Part shown: positions 50,566-61,673 of the stretch, one piece after another
Position numbering within the stretch: the stretch's first letter is position 1
Layout of the letters: each line of letters begins with the position of its first letter
From: Rhynochetos jubatus
Lineage: Eukaryota; Chordata; Aves; Eurypygiformes; Rhynochetidae
Direction of reading: 5' to 3'
DNA length: 64,000 nucleotides
Assembly: GCA_027574665.1 (NCBI GenBank)
Contig: CM050658.1
Location: 22,394,317 to 22,458,316, forward strand
The notes under the pieces: model-generated
The model's input: the letters and a program-made list of their open reading frames with translations, nothing else
Told to the model about the DNA's origin: nothing
Databases searched by the model: none
Translations under genes and position numbers: made by a program

Positions 50566-53500
50566 CCCTACCATTCTACTGCTACTTATATACTTCGGTG
50601 ACCTAGTACTACCACAGGCTCAGCTGCTGGACCAAAGAACTGTACACAGTACAACGACAGGTCCACAGAGACAAATAAAAATGTCAAGGGGTGAGTCCAA
50701 ATCTCACAGATTTTCAAATGCAAGTAGGAGAGTTTAGATTAAACTTACATTAGTTTACTGAAACAACAGCGGGTTGCCAGGTTCTGGTCCACAGTGTACT
50801 AAGCTGCTGTGTTTTATTCTTTATTAGTATGTATAAAACTAAATACCAGAAATCAACACTATGCTCTCTGTATATTCCCAAGATGGCATTTTTTTGCTAA
50901 CATAACAAAGAAAATACTAATAATTAAGTTCACAGAGTAGAATCTTACATGGAAAAATGAGTTTGATGGCATCTGACACGTCACATATTGAAACAGTGCT
51001 TCTATAGTAACTTATACTGCTGTAACTACAAGTAAGCATACCATAGTATGCAAATGTGCTATTAATAAAACATTACCGTCTATTACATACATATGACAGG
51101 CTTTTTGAAGAGCATACTCTTTCAGTTCTGCTCTGCTAATACTAAGGACTCAAAGCCTTAAATAAGAATCACAAGTGCTATCACAATACAAATATTAAGG
51201 GTTTCATTCTGAAAAACAGTTCACAAAAAACCCACGTAAGTTGCATACCAACTAGTTAGAATCTGGGTGAATAAAAAGTCTCAACATTGTAGAAATACTT
51301 TAAATTAGTATTTGAAGCATATTAAAGTCATCAACCAACAACACCCCCTAGAAACTGCCTTTTTTTAATCAATTACATTTTGTAACAAAGAATTTTTTAG
51401 CAGTGAGTATTTATATCCTAAATTAGAAATACAAGGTTTCTGGCTGCTTTGTGTTTTGTTCCTGACCCAATGTTATTTTTCCTCCATTTCTGATCCAACC
51501 AGCTATTTAAATTCACCAGGATGTTTGCACATGTTTCCTAATTCACTTTATATGTTAGCTAGTACATTTTTTTTTTTTAATTCTTATTATTTTTTGGCAT
51601 TCAACACTTCATACTAGAAAGCAAATTCTATACTGTAAACGTTGAGTCATCAATGCTTAGTAGAAGTCCCATTGCCATTCTATAGAACGGCAAAGAATCT
51701 CCACGGAAGATAGCACACGTCCTGCCATGAGAGACTACGATGTGACAAAAATGAGAGCGCTGCTGTATTGATAACGAAGGGTTTCAAGCACACAGTGGGC
51801 AGAAGTCCTAACATACTTGAAAAATATTTAACTGAACAATAATGGAGCAATGCCAAATACTAAAAGTTACCAAAGATAATTTTAATTGTTGTAGATATAA
51901 TAGTGTTCAATGACAGCTGTTTTGGAACAAAAAGGTTATTTCCTGCAAATTATTGTAATATTTTTCTCCCAAAATAGCCCCTGATTCACTGCTAAAGTTA
52001 CCTGGCATCTTCTAATGGTTAGCACAGACTAAAACCCAGTTATTAAGTTTATTTTTTAAGAGTCTGAAGATCTTACGTGAAAATAATGGTATAAAGACTA
52101 ACAAGAGTCAGTTCAGAAGAGCAGCTGACAAACTGACGGAACAATTTGCATGAATGAAACATGATGCCTTTAATATAATAGCTATTTCGAGCTGCATTGC
52201 CTGACCATATTTTATTTACTTGTACTTCTGCAAAACAAAATTCAACGATCAGTAAGGATTAAAGTTACTGCTTCTCTCCCCAGCAAAATTCCATGCATGT
52301 TGGCAGCACATTTTTATGATGAAGATTTAATCACAGAGGAGGCAGATATTGTTTGCACCGGAGAAACTGTCATCTTGGGCCTTTGAGTTTAGCATCTGCA
52401 TACATTTACACAAAACAACATTTGAAAAATATTATGCCCTAATACTACAAATACTTACGCATTTTTTTTTCACTATCCTGCTGTCACTAGTCTCACAGAA
52501 CCGCCTGTGAATCCTCGTGTAAAAGGTAGAAGCCAGACTTCTGTGTGTGTTTTGTTGGAGTACACCTCGGTGGTCACAACTTCTGTGGAAAAAGCAGCCT
52601 CTGCAATACAATCAGTGAGATGTAAGAAAAGGATGCTTCCATTTTATTGTTTTGCCACCCTTTCTGGTGATTTTTTCAGAAATAACATTACTTAAATGAT
52701 GTCATTTTTGAATGTTTAGCATTATAATACTATATATTCATTACGAAGACAAACAAGAAGCTGCTTTATTTATTTATTCGTTGGTCTTAGTGAAAGCAAT
52801 GCAACCCATTTACTGTAAAGTCTAATGAAGGGATTTCAGCTAACATGATGGAATCCATAGGATGATCTGAATGCCATCTAATTCTCTTTCAGTCTTTACT
52901 ATCTCTCTCTCTCCTAAAGAATTACAAAACATTTAAAATGTTTGTAAGTATCTAAGTATAGAAACCTAATTTATCAGACATTTGAAAGACACCCCAATCC
53001 CCTTGGCTTAAAACCCTCCAGAGCTTCCCTTAGCAGTAGAAATAAAAGTTTCTACTGCTACAAATAAAGAAAGGAATGTGAGATCCCTGCCACTGTGACT
53101 GAAATGCTGAGAAACTAATCCTTAGTGCTAGACAGTATATCAGGAGATGCTCTTGATTCCCTGATTTTTGCTGGGATTTAGTAGCTGCAGAATGTACTGT
53201 TTTTTCTACAGAACCACCATTTAGGTTTAGGAAATACTGGTGGTCAACCATCCGGAGCACCCTGGAGATTAGGGTAAAATATGTAAAAAGCAGAGATTTT
53301 AAAAATAGTATTTCAAATTAATTCCATCACAACAATGTATAAAAACTATAAAACAGGACAAAGGTTATAGGAAGTGGAAGTACCAAGAGATCTTCACACA
53401 ATCCTCCAAAAGAAACAATGGGAGGGGGGGAAATTATTTTTTAACAGTTATGAGGTAGTAAATATCACAAAATGACTTTTCTCACACTCTTACAAAAGAA

Positions 53501-53781
53501 AACTCAGTTCTCTTCACGAGCAAATGTTTAACTGGAACCTGGAAGCCAAGTTCTCTAGATGCTTTCAGCCACAATTGGCACTTCTGTGTGTTCTGTCTTC
53601 TTTACTGGAATCCATGAATTGCTGTGTGAGAAAGAAATTTCAAATTACATTGAAGGAATTACATGAGGAATATAGGCTTTGACCTGCTGGTACAGTTATA
53701 AACCGAGTCCTTGTATGAGCACAAAACAAATGTATAAACACTCATGGCTTCAGTCCCACGGTGCTTTGGCAATGGATGCAG

Positions 53782-53922
53782 TATTTCCATTTCATATACG
53801 AGGATAATGAGACACAGCTCAGTGTCTTAGTGACCCACAGGAAGTCAGTGACACAACCAGGAATAGAACCTAGACCTCTCAGCAGCTTGTCCCATGCTTT
53901 AACCACAAGACTGGCCATCTCC
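53782..53922 (+). mobile_element. MIR-like ancient SINE fragment
   Basis: The block reads ATGCAGTATTTCCATTTCATA ... GAGGATAATGAGACACAG ... AGTGACCCACAGGAAGTCAG ... CAGGAATAGAACCTAGACCT ... CCATGCTTTAACCACAAGAC. This is the order and spacing of the well-known MIR/L2-related repeat core (tttacagatgagg..aaactgaggcacag, aagtgacttgcccaaggtcac, gggattcgaacccaggtct, tgctctttccactacacca), heavily diverged. Such copies are old, shared across amniotes, and some are exapted as enhancers. Family level (MIR versus a related sauropsid element) is not resolved by eye. Confidence 0.62.
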
Positions 53923-56900
53923 TTCCCATCTTATATTAGCACAACTCTAAATCCTGGTTGCATCACCTACTCATCTAAAATGTCTCAACATGTAGAAATC
54001 CAAATTTCTGAAGTCGAATAAGTTACATTCATAAATCTGTCAACTTAATCACGCAAGAAATTAGGATGAAATGTTTTTAAATGAGACTCAACATGACCAT
54101 AAACTTTCAGTTGCTTTAAAATGACTCCTTCAGAAGTAAATTTCTGATGGATTAACAAATATGATGCATAGCAGTATACACCTGAGCTCTTCATTCCTAT
54201 GTATTCGTCTGCCTGCCATCTGTGTGTGATATGCAATGTGGACCCGTTTTGTCACAATGGGACTAGAACATGAAGATAATATCCAATTACAGAAGAACCA
54301 GACACTCCTAGAGCGAAAGTTATTCAAGAGAGAATGAAATCAGTTGGGGAGCGACCAAAGATGATGAAAAAACCAATTATAATTAGAGGTAGGCAGCCTG
54401 GTGTGATCTTGGCTTTACTGAATTTAAAGCAGGCATGATTTGGATGTTGTTTTCTTTTTATCTAATGCTCAAAGTTCAGGAAAAGGAGGATCATTTTTTA
54501 GTTTAAAGGGTTCTTGTTTTGACCCGCTCTACAGTTATCTATGAAAAATCTGCATTATGCCTAGTCCTATCACTTTTGCTGGATCTGAGGCACAGCATGC
54601 TAAATGCAGTACAACACTGGAGTGCAATCTCCAAAGAGTTTGGAATCATACCAAAGGATAGTCCTCTACCATCACTTAAAGAATTGCAGTTTATATTATC
54701 GGGTTTGAAATATAGCTGTATAAAACACCAGTTATAGCCACTGAAACTTTTGATTTCCTTCAAGTATGAGTGTGTATATACAGAATGTGAAAACTGAAGA
54801 TAGGAGTGTGGCGGAATATTATGAAATACTTTTTACAAACATATCTTCCCAGACCTAAAACTGCCAATAAAGACAGAATAACATAGGTTAAGACAAAGTT
54901 CTTGTTATCAATAAAAGAACACCGGGTATATAAATTAAAAATTGTATCACCCAAGAGAAAGTATGCAGGGTAACTTTAAAAAAAGGCAGCAATACAATAG
55001 TTTCTTAGCTTGTTTCAACCCCTCTGCTTTAAACCAACGCAATTTCCACAATCAGAACTTGTTCTTCTGACTGCTAGATTTATAGTCACACTGCTGGTGT
55101 GTGAGATTGCCCTCTAGATGTTAAAAGTTTGGCTGGATCATTTTTCATTCTGTCCAGAATACTGAGATGGGACACACTGTGTGATTTGTGATTTTAAACT
55201 TCTGTAATGCACCTAGAGACTTAAAGCATAGACACAATGGAAACATCAAAATAATTAAGTAAAAGTTGGAACTAGTGTATTTGCAGAGAGAGGATGAGGT
55301 ATAAATCTTTCACCTCTATATCCTTGTAAGATTTCTACCCTTTTCAAGCCAATTGTAAAAATCACAGTATCATGGACAGAGTCTCTAACACCATTGCTGT
55401 TCTAACCTCAGGTCACACCACAAAACCCTACCTGGCATACCTTACAACCTGTTGCACAAAAATTTTTTCGATAAGATGGAGAAGGGAAATAAAAATGTTT
55501 AAGGGAGGTTATTTGATCCACACTAATACCCTTATCCATCTTAGGATTCCACAAAGTACTCTTGCTCATTTCAGTGGGACTATTTTTGCCATATGGTTCA
55601 ATTTAATCTTCTTCATACTTTCTTAATAATTAAAATTAATAATATACACTCGGTAATAAGTGTACGCAGAAATAAGATTTTGTTTTTCAGATGCATCAAA
55701 CTCTTCAAAAAGACTTGCCATGAAAAACTGAATGATTAAAAGTAATATAAATTGCAATTCTTTGACATGAAAAGGACTAACGCTTTTATATCCAATAAGA
55801 AAAACAAAGCATAGTTGAACTTTGGTAAAGACAAGTTATCATCTAATTTTAAAACTAGATCTGACACTGAAAGGCCCTTTTCTGCTTCTTTTTGAACTTA
55901 GGGAAGAATTGCCCATGATTCAGGAAGGCCTGAGCCTGATGTTTCGTTCTTATTTCATAACGCTTAAAGGCCCCAGCCAAACTTAGGAATTCTCTCAGAT
56001 AAGCAGGGGAGAAAGTCCGCATAATCAAAACCTGTGCAGTCACATAATGCAAACAAAAGCTGCATGAGAAATTGATAATTTTTTACTATGGCCATTTCAT
56101 TACTAAATAAAGAAACTGTAGAATTAATTATAGAATAGAAAATATATTTGTAGCCTATTTTATTTCTTTATCAATGGGAAAATGGTTTGCTTTCTATGTT
56201 CCATGTGTGGAAAAAACCACACTTTCTTGATAAAGAAAAACAGATTAATTCAATTTATAAATAAGGCATATTTTTAACTACCAAAGAAAATGTATTGGTT
56301 TATTCAGCTCTTGATTCTTCAAATTAAGCTTAGCTGTCTTTCTGAAAGAAACATTTAATGAGGTACCAAATACTACCTTAAAATCTATGTTAAGCAGAGA
56401 ATCTTCTAAGTGATTTTTTTCCTTCCCTGTCTCAATCTGTTAAAATGTATATTCACAATATCTAAGTAATTTGTACATAAGTCAATATTTCTGTTTCTGC
56501 TTTATATTTTATGAGTTCTGTTCAAAGGCTGAATTTGCTAAGAGAATGTAGTGCTTATAAGAGAAATAAAATGATACGGTATTTGTAATACTTCTCTGAA
56601 AGCTCTGTTTGGCTGATTTCTCTGGACTGGGCTAGATATGTCTATTTCGTCCATGCAATTTAATTAAAATCTAAACTATGCTTTGTTTTGCTGCTTTACT
56701 TGTGAGCTTATTAAAAGTCTAGACTCAAAGTATGAGTTTCTTTTCACAATCAGATGTTCATTAATACCTGCCAATTTTTGGAATGCTCCCAGTTTCACCG
56801 AGTTTTAAAAAATTTGCATGTTAAAGCCTAAACTTCTGGGAGGGCTCCTCTATTATTCAGACACTTAGACTAACTGGGTATCTTCTCCAGCAGTTTGCAC

Positions 56901-57900
56901 AGGGAACAGTGCTGTTTCTGTTCTCAGCAGGGCCAAATCTGAACTCTGTGGAGATGCCCAGCCTTTTAACTGTCTATTGAAACTTTACCTGAGATATTGC
57001 TGTGAAATGGTTAGACATAGTAATAATTTAAGAATTTATGCCTCTTAAACCTGGTATTGTTAGATTATTTTACCCCACTTGCCTGCTTATTCATCCATGG
57101 CATCTTCAGCTAATACTGAAGTTTTGGTTCACTTATTTTCAGTACCTGGCTCCTAATTCTGAGTCAGGGTATTACTGAATAGATATTACTGCAGTATGTT
57201 TAAAAAATAAAAATATCCAGAGGAAGAAGAAAACAAAAAAACACTCTCAACTTACAAACAAAGATTTCCACGCTTCTAGGGCTAAAAACTACAGATGGAG
57301 GGAAAAGCATGAACTGAAAAAAATTCCTTGATAGGTGAAGGCAGAAGGAACACTGTTGCTTCAAGGCTATACGAATAGATAACTCTCACAAAAGTTAGCA
57401 CAGGGCTTCGAGCCTCCACAGACAGCTTGTACTCAGAACCAAAAAGCTGCAGGCAGTGTTTGCATCTGTAAGTTGAGGTATTCAACTCTCATGCACTAAC
57501 CGCCTTCAGTGTACAAATAAGAAAGCAAAGGTAGGCTCCCTTTCAAAACGCTTGATGACTAAGGACCGTAATGAGGCAAATTCAGGATCCTCTGAATCTT
57601 CTAATGATGTCCAAGGGATCAAGAGGTTTTAAAGATAAACTGTTGTATCCTGGGGCACCTCGACTCTCTAAAGCCTGTTGATCTTACGGCTTTTTTTCAC
57701 ATCTAGCTTCTTTTTGAAAGAATCAGAGGGTGAGATGGAAGGAGGTGACAAGCTTGTTTGGGCTTGCTCTCTGGAGACTCACCGAACGCAGCCTATGCCA
57801 TTTCTCTCTGCATTCCTGGAAGGAGGGGGGGAAGGGGGGAGAGATAATCTGTAGCTAAAAAACAAGTGGGGGGAAAAAAATATTTCATTTACCTCTGTTA
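53923..57900. other. Intergenic / upstream flank of the CpG island
   Basis: AT-rich, with no recognised gene. Towards the right end there is a short G/A-rich purine run (about 57820-57845), then the sequence turns GC-rich. Upstream promoter elements of the next gene may lie in the last few hundred bases. Confidence 0.6.
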
Positions 57901-57939
57901 CTGCTAAGAATCTTTTCAGAAAAGCCTTTAATCCTGCCA

Positions 57940-59180
57940 CAGTGGGACGAGGAGTTAGCTGGAGAATGGGAGTGCAAAAGGGAAAGCGGGCAGCAGCCGG
58001 AAAGGCTGAATTTTCAGCTGCAGGAGGTTACAGAGAGCAGAGATCAAATTCCAGCCCCACTCCAGGGCCCGCGGTCTGCCCTCAGGTACGCGCCGGTGAC
58101 CGCTCAGCGGGCGCGGACGCGGAGGCAGCTGCCTGGGGTGCGCGGCCGGGGTCTGAGGGGGAAAGGAAGCAGGAGCGGCGCCTCCGCCTCCCCGACCCGT
58201 TCCCTCTCCGCGTCCCGTCCCTTCCGCGGCCGCGTCCCGCATCCCAGGTCCGCGTCCCGCCGCGGCGCCCCCGCCCCGCCCCCACGGCCCGCCGGCCGCG
58301 AGCCCCGCGCGGCGGGAGCCCCTCAGCGCCCCGCGCCGCCAGCCCCCGCCGGCAGCGAGCCCCTCCGCGCCGGGCCTGAGGGCAGGGAGGCGGCGCCCGA
58401 CCGGGGGAGGCGGTGCCTGGTGGGTAGGACGGGCCGAGCGGGGGAGTTTATCCCAGCAGAAGGGAACAGTTTCTCCCGCTGAGACTTGACAGCGCCAGGT
58501 CAGTGCGGGCTACGGGGGACCTTCCCCCGAGGTGAGGGGTCCGGCGGAGGCGTGAGGAGAGCTGCGCGCTGAGGGGGCACTTGCGCCGGGCGCCTCGGTG
58601 GGAAGAGGGAGCAGCGGGGGCGGGAGGGGCTGTCGGGGTGCGGGGCAGGGTGCGCGGCCGGGACCTGCGCTCCTGGTGGGTGAGGGCTGAGCCCCGGGCC
58701 GGGGAGGAGGCCGTGGTGCCGGGGATGCTCGGGGTGGCTCTGCGGGAGCGGGGGGCGGGGTCTGAGGGCTTCTCCCGGCGCGGAGGGGAGAAGCGGAGCG
58801 TTGAGGGCGTCCAGGCTGGGCCCTGCGGGGAGAAAGTCTGCCAGGACGAGCTGCCGGTGCCCGTGGGGGCTGCGCGGGTGGGGAGAGGGGCCGAGGCCGC
58901 CCCGGTGAGGTCTCCAGGTGCGCTGCGCGCCCCGCGGCACCGCCGGGCTGGCCGTGCCCAGCAGCCTCCTGCCGGGCGGAGAGCGCGGGCGCTGTGTCCA
59001 TGGTGCTGTCCCCGGGCACCATGTGCCTCGCCGGGTTAGCCACGGTCCTTCGGGGGCAGTGTAGCGTGCTGAAGGGGTGATGGGGACCGTGTACCCAGCG
59101 GCTGCGAGGGGCAGACGGCAGGATGCCCGGCCGGACTACCCTAGGGAAAGGCGCGGACAGGGAAGTGCTGGTGCTCACCT
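57940..59180. promoter_or_regulatory. PPARG: CpG island, probable PPARG promoter and first untranslated exon(s)
   Basis: About 1.2 kb of very high G+C with dense CpG, no TATA box and several GC boxes: paired CCCCGCCCC boxes at about 58268-58283, GGGGCGGG at 58617-58624 and GGGGGCGGGG at 58751-58760. In tetrapods PPARG follows SYN2 on the same strand and starts from such an island with non-coding 5' exons, so this is the expected promoter. Possible + strand donors inside it are CAG|GTACGC (after 58085) and CAG|GTCAGT (after 58499). The long open frames on both strands here come from GC-rich DNA lacking stops and are not taken as genes. The gene name rests on synteny, since no PPARG coding exon is visible. 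Confidence 0.7.
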
Positions 59181-61604
59181 GGCCGTTTCACTTCATGAAT
59201 GAACAGACTTTTTTTTTTTTTCCCCCTTAAATTTCTCAACCGCAGAAAGTCGGGGAGCCTTTCTGAGCCTGCAGCAACTGAGATGCTGTGTTGAAATATA
59301 TTCTGTCTTGACGGCATGCCTCAGGTTTGCAGGGGCGTTTTGTAATCTTCCTGGTGTCATTTCTCTCCAGGGTATTCTACAACTGGAGAGTGCAAGTTCC
59401 TGTGATGTTGTAACTTTGTGGCACTGTGTACACACGACAATACAATGCTGACTTAACAGTGATGTATTTATTAATATCAATGACGTAAGGCTGGTATTTA
59501 TTCTGATGAAAAGCTCAGGACATTGTCAATATCTCCATATACTGTGAGCTCTAGGTTCCTTTAAATCAGAAGGATCAATTAGCATCATCCTTGAAATAAC
59601 TGGGGTTATGGGCTAGCCTTGTATTTGTGGCTTGCTGCCGCATCTCTGAATGGACCTTTGCTCTGGAACATGATTGTAATATCCCATTTAAAAATGAGTC
59701 TTCAAAACAAACAAATTCTGGTACCAATTAGTACATTATTTAATCAGTAATTTACCCTTTAAAAGATTACTATGATTTGTTACTAGTTAACTAAAAATTC
59801 CCAGTGTACACCAAGTAACCATATGATACATGGTGCTCTCCTTTGAAAAGAAGTTTCATGTGTTGTGTTCCCATTATTATCAGAATTTGTGGCATGAAGT
59901 CGTGTGTTTGACATCATTATTCTCTTTGGCGGTCACAAAAAAAAAATGCTGCAAAATTGCTTAGAGATTTAATTATGAGATTATAAGAAATCAGTCTTAG
60001 CACTGTGTTAAGGCATGTGGTACAATATACGCACGGACTTGTCAAGGGGAGAGAGAGTTGAAAAAATAGTTGGCATGGACTTTGAATGATAACCAATCAG
60101 AAATATAAATTAAAGGTATTTTTACGCAGGCAGCTTTTGAATTTGAGTATTCTTAGGCATCAGTTTTGTAAAATATCTCATTAACTGTTAGTGGTTCAGA
60201 GATTATATACCTGTAAACAGCCTTAAGATAGTATGGATTTCTTAGATACACCTCAGTGTCAAATTCCTGGATAATACAATTTCTTAAACATCAGTATTCA
60301 ATGAAACTTCCATCACCATGCAGAATATACAAATAATTCTTTTTCTCCTGATATAAATTTATTTCATATAATAAATTATCATAAAAAATGAAGGTGGTGA
60401 AATATTAAAACTTAATTGAAGAATATGGAAGCTATGCCTTTTAACCTCCCTTATGATACTGATAAAACCACCCATTATCAGCACTGCTTCTAATGCTGTT
60501 CTTCTGTGAACTTTTGAGAATAACCCTAAGTATGTTTCTAAGTCAATAAAATAAATTTAGACCCAGCTTCAATTACTGTCAGTATAATTTTCTACTTGTA
60601 TCAATGGCTCATAAAATGAATTTTGCAAAAAGTTACATTGTAATAACAAGGAAAGGTTTAAAAGTAGAACAAAACCTCTGTCTTGTACAGAGCTGGACAA
60701 AATAATGAAAAATATACTTCATGCTTCCCCCCTTCCTTTTTTTATTTCACATGTAATCTTTTCAGAATGGTGCTGAATATTTACTAGCCATTTTTTGTAG
60801 CTTAATTGTGAATGGCTAGTTGTGCATATTTGATATTCATAATTTGAATTCCTTTTACTAGCTTTTGTCACAAGGATTATTCCTGTATTCTCCTCTGGCA
60901 TGGAGTAAAATAGTTTCCCGGGCAGTTACTCAAGAGAAATTGAAATACAGTTATAAATTCTCCATGCTAGATTCTTTTGAATGCATACAATAGTTTCCAT
61001 TAGTTATTGCTACTAGTTTCAGATTTTAATCACAGATAGATGTTTTGAATTTAGCATGATATTAGATGATGAGTGTTAATTATGCCAGACTGTATTTCCA
61101 GAGTGTTGTATATTTTCTTTAACAGCAGGGATCTATTTTTCAGGTACTTCCTACCAAATGTTCGTTCTGTGTCAGTTAACCTTTCATGAATTAACAAAAG
61201 AAAAAGTTAGAAATAATCCAAAGCAAGAGAACGTTCTTATACTCAAGTCCTACATATCCATGCCACAAACAGAAGTTGGGGGTTCCCATTGACAAGTCAG
61301 TTCTTATGGATTTCATTTAACTGTTACAGACCACTTGGGAAGAAATCTCCCCCTCGTCCCCTTTTTTGCCCTGTGTAGGCCTTTCTAAGGCAGAATGAAA
61401 AGTGAAAGCTGTAAGATTTGTCTTCAGATATTTAGATTCCCAGGAATATGAAATATAAATTGATTCCTATGTGAAATGATAAACCTCTTACATTTCTTTT
61501 GTCTTTTCCCCTCACACCCCCTGCTTTTTTTTTTTTTTTTCTTTTTCTTTTTTTTTTTTATATGAAGGCTATTCCATCTCTTTTTCAGTTGTGCTTTCTT
61601 TCAG
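59181..61604 (+). other. PPARG: Probable first intron of PPARG, left part
   Basis: AT-rich non-coding DNA downstream of the island. It starts with a T-run (59210-59221). I see no exon, repeat family or RNA gene. It ends in a long pyrimidine tract (about 61500-61560) and two consecutive acceptor-like AGs, at 61587-61588 and 61603-61604. Confidence 0.5.
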
Positions 61605-61673
61605 GTTCCAATGACAAAGTATGTAGAAAATGCAGGTGTTAAGCAAGTTGTCACCGTAGTACTAGCACCTGTG
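61605..61673 (+). other. Candidate 5' exon of PPARG (69 bp)
   Basis: The sequence is bounded by TGTGCTTTCTTTCAG| on the left and CCTGTG|GTGAGTG on the right, both strong splice signals, and preceded by a long T-rich tract. It is 69 nt, divisible by three, and open in one frame throughout (VPMTKYVENAGVKQ...), with an ATG at 61611-61613. PPARG genes use several alternative 5' exons, so this may be one, either untranslated or adding N-terminal residues. I do not recognise the sequence as any documented PPARG exon, so this call is inference from splice signals. Confidence 0.35.

Larger units (their letters stand above)
39693..53780. other. Intergenic, middle part
   Basis: AT-rich non-coding sequence. 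It includes a CTCF-like motif at 40514-40526, a 26-bp local duplication at 50523-50565 and an unassigned open frame at 45406-45900. Other open frames (42133-42531, 46899-47312 minus, 49833-50189) have no recognisable content. No RNA gene was recognised. Confidence 0.6.

Noticed and set aside
55109..55125. Minus-strand CTCF-like site (GCCCTCTAGATG)
   Set aside because: Two mismatches in the CCA half of the core; too weak to report as a site.
57942..59178. Open frames of 128-222 codons on both strands in the large CpG island
   Set aside because: Same reason: stop-poor GC-rich DNA. None resembles PPARG or any known protein, and opposite-strand frames are equally open.
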